A stretch of DNA of 6,054 bases, taken from NCBI GenBank assembly GCA_944371685.1, contig CALVXV010000072.1, positions 1-6,054 of the forward strand, given 5' to 3'. Both the position numbers and the translations under genes were made by a program. Origin of the DNA: an uncultured Bacilli bacterium (GTDB lineage: Bacteria; Bacillota_I; Bacilli_A; RF39; UBA660). The number at the start of each line of letters is the position of its first letter. Within the stretch, counting starts at the first letter, position 1. Below are positions 1-5,830 of this stretch, in pieces. The notes below the pieces were generated by a model, which did not search any database, was not told the DNA's origin, and worked only from the letters and a program-made list of their open reading frames with translations.

Positions 1-2101
1 ATTTTTTAGAAACTCTATCTGCTAAACGTTTATTTATGGCAGATTGATGACTTGTTTTACCATCTGGCCTTGATATATTTGGTGATACTATGGTGAAGGA
101 GACTTTAGGATCGTCATAAGGTGCATAAGCAACAAAAGTAGTACTGATGGTTTCTTTATCAATTTTACCATCATCATTTGTATCTACAAAGCTTTGACTG
201 GTTCCAGTTTTACCAGCTGGTTTATAAGCCATATTTATATATCCAGCACCAGTTCCATATTTTAAAACGGCCTCAAATCCTTCATGAACTCTATCCATGT
301 ATTTTTGCTCAGTATTTACTTTATTTAGTTCTTTTTTATTTTGATCATAGGTCGATGTATCATTGTATAGTCCTTTATATAAATAAGGTCTCATTCTAGT
401 ACCATTATTGGCAATAGTGTTTATATACTGTGATAGTTGAATCGGGGTATAGTTATCATACTGACCGATTGAGAAATCTAGTAATAATCCTGAGGTAGTA
501 TTAGTACCTTTGATACCAGTAATTTCTTTTGGAAGGTCGATACCGGTTTCAACACCTAGACCAAATTCAGCGAATGTGTTTCTATATGTATTGAAAGCTT
601 CTTTATCAATTACTAGTGGTTTGTTATAACTATAAGTTCCTTTTCCAACTTTTATAGCGGTGTAATACTGATAGGTATTTGATGATTGGGCTAAAGCGGT
701 AATGTCATTTAATTTACCTAAGTATTTCCAAGAACATTTTTCTGGAGTGGCGGCTATTTTGACACAATTATCATATCTTACTTCACCTATTTTTAGGGCG
801 CCTGTATTATAACCAACTATATGACTAGCACCCTTGACAACTGAACCCATAACAGCGGTCGATTGAGTAATACCTGAGGTAAAGTCAATAACGCTATATG
901 AGCCATCTTCATTTTGTTTTAATTGTTTGCCGGCCATAGCTAATATTTCGCCAGTTTTAGGGTTTGAGATAATGACGAATGAGCCATTATAATATTCAGT
1001 ATTAGCTTCTTTTTTGGTGTTTAAGACTTCTTCAGTTAATATTTCTTCTAAGGCTTTTTGAAGCTCAATATCAATAGTTAAAACAATGTCATTACCTCTT
1101 TTTCCTTCTTCTAATAATTTATAAGAGCCATCACTCATGACTTGGTATTTATTTTTCTTTCCTTTTAATAAATCTTCATATTGATATTCTAAGTTACTAG
1201 TGCCTACTCTATCGTCTAAGCTATAGCCTTTATCTAAATAATAGTCTTTTAGTTCGGCAGGAATTCCACTTTTACTGGTTGAAACATTACCTAATATGCT
1301 TCTAAAAAGATCACCATAAGGATAGGTTCTTTCCCAATCTAATTTGGTATTGACACCTTCTAATTCGCTTAGATTTTCAGAAACTAAAGCGTATTCTTCG
1401 TCAGTTACATCCTCGTTTTTGATGACTTTTTCATCATAAGAATAACCAGTATTCATTAAGGTGTATATGTAAGCGGCTTTTTTATCTAAGTCTGTATAAA
1501 TTGAGAGGTCTTCTGCAGTAACTCTTTCTATTTTTAAATCGTAAATATCATCGCTGGTTAGTTTTCTTTGATCGAGCTTTTTCCATTCTTCATCGGTTAT
1601 TTTTTTATCGGCTTCATCTTGGTGGTTTTTAATCCAAAAATTTTTTAAATCATAATCATTTAATTTGGAACTATCAATTGCAATCATATTAGCTAATTTA
1701 TAAGCTATTTTAATTTCTTTTTTGGTAGTTATACCTGATGGTTTTTTATAGTAAATGACTTTAGACGGAATATTGTCGACAATTAGTTTGCCATTACGAT
1801 CATAGATTCTACCTCTTGGTGCGGATTCGCCATAGACGATGGTTTTGGTAAGATTTTCTAATTGGGCGCTATATTTTTCTTCACCAGCAACTTGAACTAA
1901 AAATAACGAGGTAACTAATATTAACAGGGCTAGAATGATGATAAATGTTAAAATATTATAACGTTTTTCAATTTCAATTTTGATGTCTTTATTTTCTTTA
2001 TATGAGTTAAAATTATAGTTTGGTTTACGCTGACGTTTAGATATTTTTAATGATGAGTTTCTTTTGTTTTTTATTTTAGCTATTTTATCATTTAATTTCA
2101 T
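1..2101 (-). CDS. Class B penicillin-binding protein (PBP2/PbpA-like transpeptidase), C-terminus cut by window edge
   Basis: This enzyme cross-links peptidoglycan stem peptides (D,D-transpeptidation) on the outer face of the membrane. The start is the ATG at 2101-2099, preceded by GAGGTGA (2114-2108). Seven hundred codons are visible. A Lys/Arg-rich cytoplasmic tail (1-47) leads to one membrane segment (about 48-70) acting as an uncleaved anchor. The class B N-terminal module follows, with APRGRIYDRNG (94-104), RTYP (258-261) and GTSNLE (300-305). The transpeptidase domain (about 350 to the end) has all three active-site motifs: SVVK with nucleophile Ser420 and Lys423, SSN at 473-475, and KTGTS at 631-635. 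The nucleophile is preceded by Met-Gly rather than the common Pro-Gly. The end visible here (NKRLADRVSKK) resembles the usual C-terminus, so only a few residues are probably missing. Overall layout is like Bacillus PbpA/PbpH, the rod-elongation PBPs; assignment to elongation rather than division or sporulation is inferred from similarity only. Confidence 0.93.
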   Translation of the reverse strand, partial: MKLNDKIAKIKNKRNSSLKISKRQRKPNYNFNSYKENKDIKIEIEKRYNILTFIIILALLILVTSLFLVQVAGEEKYSAQLENLTKTIVYGESAPRGRIYDRNGKLIVDNIPSKVIYYKKPSGITTKKEIKIAYKLANMIAIDSSKLNDYDLKNFWIKNHQDEADKKITDEEWKKLDQRKLTSDDIYDLKIERVTAEDLSIYTDLDKKAAYIYTLMNTGYSYDEKVIKNEDVTDEEYALVSENLSELEGVNTKLDWERTYPYGDLFRSILGNVSTSKSGIPAELKDYYLDKGYSLDDRVGTSNLEYQYEDLLKGKKNKYQVMSDGSYKLLEEGKRGNDIVLTIDIELQKALEEILTEEVLNTKKEANTEYYNGSFVIISNPKTGEILAMAGKQLKQNEDGSYSVIDFTSGITQSTAVMGSVVKGASHIVGYNTGALKIGEVRYDNCVKIAATPEKCSWKYLGKLNDITALAQSSNTYQYYTAIKVGKGTYSYNKPLVIDKEAFNTYRNTFAEFGLGVETGIDLPKEITGIKGTNTTSGLLLDFSIGQYDNYTPIQLSQYINTIANNGTRMRPYLYKGLYNDTSTYDQNKKELNKVNTEQKYMDRVHEGFEAVLKYGTGAGYINMAYKPAGKTGTSQSFVDTNDDGKIDKETISTTFVAYAPYDDPKVSFTIVSPNISRPDGKTSHQSAINKRLADRVSKK

Positions 2102-2136
2102 TATTTGTCACCTCATTTCAGTTTCGAACATATTTT

Positions 2137-2142
2137 ATTATA
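2137..2142 (-). promoter_or_regulatory. Candidate -10 element for the PBP gene
   Basis: The minus strand reads TATAAT, a perfect sigma-A -10 hexamer, ending 35 bp before the PBP start codon. It would give a leader of about 28 nt that contains the GAGGTGA ribosome site. No convincing -35 (TTGACA-like) lies 16-18 bp upstream, and that position falls inside the divergent small gene. In DNA this AT-rich such hexamers occur by chance, so this is a tentative call. Confidence 0.35.
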
Positions 2143-2152
2143 GGGGGAATTT

Positions 2153-2416
2153 ATGCATAGATTATTAATTGCAAATTACATCAAGCAAATTAAAAAAGAT
2201 GATATTTACAATTTTGGTATTTTAAATAATATCAAGCTTTCAAGTGAGGAAATAGATATATTATACCACTATTTGAATAATTATTGGGAAGAATTATTAT
2301 ATGGAAATGCCAGAGGTGTTTTTTCAAAGATGGAAAAAGAATTTGAAAAAGATAAGTTTTTAAAGATTAAAAATTTGTTTGAAGAATATTTTAATAAATA
2401 TCAAAATTTTTTATAG
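2153..2416 (+). CDS. Small helical protein, probable YqfT/DUF2624-like
   Basis: This gene encodes an 87-residue acidic/lysine-rich soluble protein with no signal peptide, membrane segment or cysteine. The ATG at 2153 follows AGGGGGAA (2142-2149), a usable ribosome site. The pattern is an N-terminal helix (IANYIKQIKK), a short motif resembling 'ls..eae.i...l' (LSSEEIDILYHYLNNY, about 30-45), and a C-terminal helix ending LFEEYFNKY. Length, helix pattern and position beside nfo recall B. subtilis YqfT (DUF2624, about 85 aa), which as I recall lies beside the nfo homologue yqfS; this match is from memory and is not certain. The function of that family is unknown. The gene is divergent from the PBP gene and its last 16 bp overlap the 3' end of nfo on the opposite strand, so neither gene has room for its own terminator between them. 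It is likely a real gene: good start signal, TAG stop, and codon use like its neighbours. Confidence 0.75.
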   Translation: MHRLLIANYIKQIKKDDIYNFGILNNIKLSSEEIDILYHYLNNYWEELLYGNARGVFSKMEKEFEKDKFLKIKNLFEEYFNKYQNFL

Positions 2417-3321
2417 TATTTTCTAATATCTTCTAAAAAGTTTGGATTATATTGTCTATTTTTAATCATTTCTATTTCAAATTTATATGGTGCATAGGTA
2501 CGATCTTTACCACCTGCTATGCTTATGAATGGAGTTTCTAAGATTTTAGGGACTTCTTTTAGTTTATCATTATATATGATATTAATAAGATTATCAAAAC
2601 CAATGGTTCCAAGGCCGATATTTTCATGACGGTCTTTATGAGATGAAATTTTATTTTTACTATCATTTATATGAATACAGCCTATTTTATCTAAACCGAT
2701 TATTTTATCAAATTCATCTAATAAGTTATCAAAATTTTTGACATCATATCCAGCATCATTTAGATGACAGGTATCTAAACATATTTGGACTCTATCTTTA
2801 TTATTAATTCCAGCAATTATCTGGTTTAACTGTTCGAATGTGGTTCCAAGTTCAGTGCCTTTTCCAGCCATTGTTTCTAGGCAAATGATAGGTCCTTCTG
2901 GTTCAGATAAAACAATATTTAAGGCATTGATGATATTTTGTATACCTTTTTCTTCTCCTAGGCCAGTATGACTGCCTGGATGGAGAACAACTTTATTTAT
3001 GCCTAAAATTTTAGCTCTTTGTAGTTCTTGTTTTAAAAAGTTTATTGCAAAATTATATTTTTGTTCATCCATATTATTAGCTAAATTTACAATATATGGA
3101 GCATGAATGATAACATTATTTATATCAATGTTATTTTCTTTCATTAATTTTTGGGCTTCTTTGGTTTTTGCTTCATCAATTTGAGCTCTAATGGTATTTT
3201 GGGGTGCTCCAGTATAAAACATAAAAGTATTTTCCCCATAACTTAAAGCTTCATTTACACTACCTATTAAACCTTCGTTTTTTGTAAAAGATACATGACT
3301 ACCTATAATTAATTTTTCCAT
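2401..3321 (-). CDS. nfo: Endonuclease IV (apurinic/apyrimidinic endonuclease)
   Basis: Endonuclease IV cuts the DNA backbone 5' to abasic sites and trims blocked 3' ends in base-excision repair, using a three-zinc centre in a TIM barrel. All nine expected metal ligands are present, numbered from the ATG at 3321: His73 (HAPY), His114 (HPGSH), Glu149 (ETMAGKG), Asp183 and His186 (LDTCH), His217 (IHINDSK), Asp230 and His232 (DRHENIG) and Glu262 (LETP). The length of 306 residues is normal for Gram-positive members; the last 40 residues (TYAPYKFEIEMIK onward) are the usual C-terminal helix region. The ATG at 3321 is preferred over an in-frame GTG at 3330 because that GTG lies within the ribosome site AGGTGA. 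The stop is TGA. The gene lies 36 bp downstream of the spore cluster on the same strand. In B. subtilis the orthologue (YqfS) is reported as forespore-expressed under sigma-G, which makes co-expression here plausible. Confidence 0.96.
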   Translation of the reverse strand: MEKLIIGSHVSFTKNEGLIGSVNEALSYGENTFMFYTGAPQNTIRAQIDEAKTKEAQKLMKENNIDINNVIIHAPYIVNLANNMDEQKYNFAINFLKQELQRAKILGINKVVLHPGSHTGLGEEKGIQNIINALNIVLSEPEGPIICLETMAGKGTELGTTFEQLNQIIAGINNKDRVQICLDTCHLNDAGYDVKNFDNLLDEFDKIIGLDKIGCIHINDSKNKISSHKDRHENIGLGTIGFDNLINIIYNDKLKEVPKILETPFISIAGGKDRTYAPYKFEIEMIKNRQYNPNFLEDIRKYYKKF

Positions 3322-3326
3322 AAAAA

Positions 3327-3332
3327 TCACCT
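3327..3332 (-). promoter_or_regulatory. Shine-Dalgarno of nfo, partly inside a hairpin
   Basis: The minus strand reads AGGTGA, then TTTTT, then ATG. This site fixes the nfo start at 3321 and rules against the GTG (3330-3328), which is part of the site itself. Its first three bases (AGG) are also the last three bases of a 9-bp inverted-repeat arm, so folding of a longer transcript would partly hide it. Confidence 0.75.
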
Positions 3333-3357
3333 AGAAATATAATACCACATTTCTAGG
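3330..3357 (-). terminator. Perfect 9-bp inverted repeat between the yqxA-like gene and nfo
   Basis: The arms CCTAGAAAT (3357-3349) and ATTTCTAGG (3338-3330) pair perfectly around a 10-nt loop. The repeat begins right after the stop codon of the upstream gene (TAA at 3360-3358) and is followed by TGATTTTT. It could be a weak intrinsic terminator for the spore operon, although the T-tract is short and starts with TGA. It could equally be a translational control hairpin for nfo, because it takes in half of the ribosome site. Sequence alone does not separate these two readings. Confidence 0.55.
3339..3347 (-). promoter_or_regulatory. nfo: Possible extended -10 promoter for nfo
   Basis: The loop of the inverted repeat reads TGG TATTAT on the minus strand, an extended -10 (TGn plus a TATAAT-like hexamer). 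No -35 match is visible at the right distance. A start from here would begin near 3332, leaving a leader of only about 11 nt without the left arm of the hairpin. This is a weak call. Confidence 0.2.
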
Positions 3358-3690
3358 TTAATCGCCTACTAAATCACCTAAAAGTTTAAAACTTCCGTTA
3401 ATTATTTTTTGAATGGTTTTTTCAGTTACACTTGATATTGTTAGTCCTGTTTTAGAAATTGCGTTTTGATAATCTTTATTGTTTACGTCAATATAGTCCT
3501 CGATATCAATGCTTTTTCCAGCTTTGACATCTTGTTCAAATTTTTCGATTTGTTGATTAGTTAAGGCAACTTTTTTACTGTTACGATATTCAAAGTAACC
3601 AGTACTTTGGGATAAATATAAAGCAAAGAAGGTGACGAAACTGACTAATATGGCATATCTAAATATTTTATTTAGTTTTTTATGCTTCAT
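3358..3690 (-). CDS. Small single-pass membrane protein in the YqxA position downstream of spoIIP
   Basis: This gene encodes 110 residues. A basic start (MKHKKLNKIFR) precedes one hydrophobic segment (about 11-28), so the rest is predicted to lie outside the cytoplasm. The middle is charged (QQIEKFEQDVKAGKSIDIED, about 46-65). The C-terminus from about 83 is an amphipathic stretch (TISSVTEKTIQKIINGSFKLL). There are no cysteines or recognisable catalytic motifs. The ATG overlaps the end of spoIIP by 11 bp and has no good ribosome site of its own, which suggests translational coupling. B. subtilis has a similar-sized membrane protein gene, yqxA (DUF3679), directly after spoIIP. Position, size and topology match, but I cannot confirm sequence homology. 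Function is unknown; a link with SpoIIP at the engulfing membrane is a guess from context. Confidence 0.82.
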   Translation of the reverse strand: MKHKKLNKIFRYAILVSFVTFFALYLSQSTGYFEYRNSKKVALTNQQIEKFEQDVKAGKSIDIEDYIDVNNKDYQNAISKTGLTISSVTEKTIQKIINGSFKLLGDLVGD

Positions 3691-4633
3691 TTACATATTC
3701 GCCAATGATTGGGGCAATTAGTTCAATGGTGTTTAAAACTTCGTCAATAGTATTTTCTTGCCCACCAATTTCAATTAGAATGATATTAGGGTTTAAATCT
3801 TGATTATATATACCATTAGAATCTTCGCCACCTTTGGTAATGACTCCTTTAGTTAAAGTTGGATATTTTTGCTTTATTTTATCATTTATGGTATTAGTTA
3901 CTTTGAGATTTGCTTCATAATTTTGGTGCTCCTGCCCAACAACAAAGGATATTTTTGCACATGATTTATTATTTATTATTATAGTTGATTTGTTTTTGGG
4001 AAGGGCATCTCTATGAAGATCAATTATCAATTTATAATCTTTATATTTATTTAAGGCGTCTTGTAAAAATACTCTACTTGCTTGATAGCTTTTACTATAT
4101 TTCATGTTGTTTAGATTTAAATAATCGGTTATGTTATCTTCCATGACATCGGCTTTAATATTTTTTGTGGCTAGTTTATCTTGAAGGATATATGAGGCCA
4201 TCATGACACCAGGGGTAATATTATAACCTTCTAAGGCATTACCTTGATAGGCTTCAGTTTGATGAGTGTTATAGATGAACACTGTCGGCTTGACTTCTAA
4301 TTTACTTACTTCTTCTAATTTTGGATTATTTACATAGGTCATATTTTCTTCATTTGGCGTAAAATGTAAAGTATTTTCTAAGATGGAAATGGGTTTGTTG
4401 ACATCCAGTATTTTTGAGAATAGTTTAGTGAAAATATCACTAGCTTTTTTTTCATATAAAAGGTGATAATTCGAATCGACCATTAAAGCTTTGATAAACT
4501 CTTCGTTGGAGCTGACTAGTTTTATGTTCATGATGATATTGAATGATAATTCATAGCCAAGAAACATAATAAATGCATAAGCTATTAATCTGAATTTGAA
4601 CTTGCGTTTTTTCTTTAGTTTGACTTTTTTCAT
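3680..4633 (-). CDS. spoIIP: Stage II sporulation protein P (SpoIIP), peptidoglycan amidase/endopeptidase
   Basis: SpoIIP removes stem peptides from peptidoglycan. With SpoIID and SpoIIM it forms the complex that thins the septum and drives engulfment of the forespore. Numbering from the ATG at 4633, a basic N-terminus (MKKVKLKKKRKFKFR) and one membrane segment (about 16-37) anchor it, followed by a linker and the catalytic domain from about 115. Motifs of the zinc-dependent amidase fold are visible: THQTE (His124, Glu127), DLHRDALP (His207, Arg208, Asp209) and LIEIGGQENT (Glu288), which ends the domain as in known SpoIIP proteins. At 317 residues it is shorter than B. subtilis SpoIIP (about 400), mainly in the N-terminal linker. 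The ATG at 4633 is chosen over a GTG at 4639, which sits one base after the GGGGG of the ribosome site. The gene follows gpr on the same strand, as in B. subtilis. No SpoIID or SpoIIM gene is in the window. Confidence 0.95.
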   Translation of the reverse strand: MKKVKLKKKRKFKFRLIAYAFIMFLGYELSFNIIMNIKLVSSNEEFIKALMVDSNYHLLYEKKASDIFTKLFSKILDVNKPISILENTLHFTPNEENMTYVNNPKLEEVSKLEVKPTVFIYNTHQTEAYQGNALEGYNITPGVMMASYILQDKLATKNIKADVMEDNITDYLNLNNMKYSKSYQASRVFLQDALNKYKDYKLIIDLHRDALPKNKSTIIINNKSCAKISFVVGQEHQNYEANLKVTNTINDKIKQKYPTLTKGVITKGGEDSNGIYNQDLNPNIILIEIGGQENTIDEVLNTIELIAPIIGEYVNEA

Positions 4634-4640
4634 ATTCACA

Positions 4641-4645
4641 CCCCC
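4641..4645 (-). promoter_or_regulatory. G-rich ribosome binding site that sets the spoIIP start
   Basis: The minus strand reads GGGGG followed by TGTGAAT and ATG (4633). A spacing of seven bases suits the ATG, while the GTG at 4639 would be only one base away. The core is a run of G rather than the AGGAGG seen before gpr and rpsT. Confidence 0.6.
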
Positions 4646-4656
4646 ATCTTTATTTA

Positions 4657-4686
4657 ATTATATGAAATGGGTTTTGAATAAAATGT
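4657..4686 (-). promoter_or_regulatory. spoIIP: Candidate sigma-E-like promoter of spoIIP
   Basis: The minus strand has ACATTTT (4686-4680), 15 bp, then CATATAAT (4664-4657). The second element is one base away from the sigma-E -10 consensus CATACAnT, and the first resembles the ATATT-type -35. Start would fall near 4650, just before the GGGGG ribosome site. The same -10 contains a perfect TATAAT, so a sigma-A reading is possible, but no TTGACA-like -35 is present. B. subtilis spoIIP is known to be expressed under early compartment-specific sigma factors, mainly sigma-E, which fits. Confidence 0.45.
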
Positions 4687-4688
4687 AG

Positions 4689-4716
4689 AAAAAAACAAAG
4701 CTTAATTACTTTGTTT
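4689..4716 (-). terminator. Weak hairpin terminator or attenuator at the end of gpr
   Basis: On the minus strand AAACAAAG and CTTTGTTT form an 8-bp perfect stem around an 8-nt loop; the outer pair is 4716/4693, and the T-run continues into TTTTC (4693-4688). The gpr stop codon (TAA at 4704-4702) lies in the loop, so translating ribosomes would cover the hairpin until termination. Only two GC pairs make it weak, suggesting partial rather than full separation of gpr from spoIIP. Confidence 0.45.
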
Positions 4717-5709
4717 GTGCAGAGCTTTATTTAACCCTTTACCAATGACTTCGGCTAATTTTTCCACTACAAAATCTTCTTCTTTTGGGGTAACCATAAG
4801 GTTGTAGCCAATAGGATTTAATATTTCATAGATTAACTGTTTGGTTTCTTCATCTGATAGTGTTCCAACCATACCTAATATTTTTTCTTTTTCTTCTTTA
4901 TTTATTTTGAATTTTTGAGTTAATTTTAGATAATTTACATTAGCAGTTAATTTGGTGGCAGGGTTATTAATATTGGCAGTTTGATAAGCAAAGTGGTCAT
5001 ATAGATATTTAATGGTGTCACTGACGATTGATGTGGCATCAACAACGGTTGGAACACCGATGGCAATAGTTGGAATACCAAGTATTTCTTTGGATATTTC
5101 TTTTCTTTTATTACCTACTCCACTGCCTGGATTTATGCCTGAATTAGTCATTTGAATTGTTTTATTTACTCTTTCAACGGATGAGGCGGCTAAGGCATCA
5201 ACTGTGATAACAAAGTTTGGGTTGATGGTATTTACAATGCTTTTTAGTAAGTCACTAGTTTCAATGCCAGTTTCTCCCATGACACCTGGGGAAATTGCAC
5301 ATACCCTTCTAAATCCTTCTTCTAAAGATCCATATAAATAAATATAGTTTGTAACTAAAGTGTTTGATATGACTAATGGACCTAATGAATCTGGAGTTGA
5401 TTTTTCATTTCCAAGTCCAATAACTAGACACATATCATCATCTTTTATATTTTCAGCTTTTATAAGTTTTTGAAGTTCTTCGGCGAATATGTTTTGAAGT
5501 TTTTCAGCATTTGTATGATCGGTAACATCTTCAAATTCTATCGTGGTATAGTTTCCTTCTTTTTTATTTATTTTTTCGGCATCATCTTTATTTAAAGTAA
5601 TATTTGTAATTTTTATATCATCTATTTGTTTAGTGGGATGGGTTTTAATTAATTCGACAGCTAGGTCAGTTCTTAAGATATTGTTTTTTAAATCTACTTC
5701 ATGATTCAT
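4702..5709 (-). CDS. gpr: GPR germination (spore) protease, zymogen form
   Basis: GPR is made in the forespore as an inactive precursor, matures by self-cleavage and degrades alpha/beta and gamma small acid-soluble spore proteins during germination, freeing DNA and amino acids. The ATG at 5709 follows a near-perfect AAGGAGGTGA (5723-5714). The 335 residues include the propeptide-boundary motif RTDLAVE (13-19), which resembles the SASP cleavage site where autoprocessing is expected. They also include GLGNEKSTPDSLGP (98-111) with Asp107, and VITVDALAASS (167-177) with Asp171. The two aspartates correspond to those proposed as catalytic in this atypical aspartic protease (Asp127 and Asp193 in B. 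megaterium numbering). The NSGINPGSGVGNKR loop (189-202) and IPTIAIGVPTVVDA (212-225) are also family hallmarks. The C-terminal MVGTLSDEETKQLI...NLMVTPKE region is intact. The protein is slightly shorter than the Bacillus form (about 370). It heads the spore gene cluster and is divergent from rpsT. Confidence 0.97.
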   Translation of the reverse strand: MNHEVDLKNNILRTDLAVELIKTHPTKQIDDIKITNITLNKDDAEKINKKEGNYTTIEFEDVTDHTNAEKLQNIFAEELQKLIKAENIKDDDMCLVIGLGNEKSTPDSLGPLVISNTLVTNYIYLYGSLEEGFRRVCAISPGVMGETGIETSDLLKSIVNTINPNFVITVDALAASSVERVNKTIQMTNSGINPGSGVGNKRKEISKEILGIPTIAIGVPTVVDATSIVSDTIKYLYDHFAYQTANINNPATKLTANVNYLKLTQKFKINKEEKEKILGMVGTLSDEETKQLIYEILNPIGYNLMVTPKEEDFVVEKLAEVIGKGLNKALHKQSN

Positions 5710-5747
5710 ATTTTCACCTCCTTTTTATTTTTAACTAAAGAAGGAAA

Positions 5748-5776
5748 ATTCATACGAAAATGTGAAAAAATCTTGC
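5748..5776 (-). promoter_or_regulatory. gpr: Candidate forespore sigma (F/G-like) promoter of gpr
   Basis: The minus strand shows GCAAG (5776-5772), a 15-bp spacer, then CGTATGAAT (5756-5748). The layout suits sigma-F/sigma-G promoters, which have a short GnATA-type -35 and 15-bp spacing, but there are mismatches in both elements. It would give a leader of roughly 30 nt before the start codon. gpr is a forespore gene in B. subtilis. The -35 element overlaps the rpsT -35 on the other strand. Confidence 0.32.
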
Positions 5777-5801
5777 TTTTTAATTGGAATTTTGCTAAAA
5801 T
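5773..5801 (+). promoter_or_regulatory. rpsT: Sigma-A promoter of rpsT
   Basis: TTGCTT (5773-5778), a spacer of exactly 17 bp and TAAAAT (5796-5801) match the vegetative promoter consensus at 4/6 and 5/6 positions. Transcription would start near 5808, leaving a short leader of about 23 nt with the GGAGGTGA ribosome site at 5819-5826. Confidence 0.7.
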
Positions 5802-5830
5802 GGATATACATGTGGCTTGGAGGTGAAATT

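Noticed and set aside
178..399. Plus-strand open frame of 73 codons
   Set aside because: It lies entirely antisense to the PBP transpeptidase domain, over the conserved KTGTS motif; its product is a low-complexity Tyr/Leu/Phe-rich chain with no ribosome site.
2105..2136. TTGTCA (2105-2110) and TATTTT (2131-2136) as a promoter for the small plus-strand gene
   Set aside because: The -35 matches 5/6 but the spacer is 20 bp and the -10 is poor; TTGTCA also overlaps the PBP ribosome site.
2381..2433. Imperfect inverted repeat GAAGAATATT / AATATCTTC around the nfo-YqfT-like overlap as a bidirectional terminator
   Set aside because: The arms are bulged, AU-rich and separated by more than 30 nt inside coding sequence; this is likely chance in such AT-rich DNA.
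3322..3330. Longer nfo start at GTG (3330)
   Set aside because: This GTG is inside the AGGTGA ribosome site for the ATG at 3321, which begins the family-typical N-terminus (MEKLIIGSHVSF).
4634..4639. Longer spoIIP start at GTG (4639)
   Set aside because: It is one base after the GGGGG ribosome site, too close to be used; the ATG at 4633 has normal spacing.
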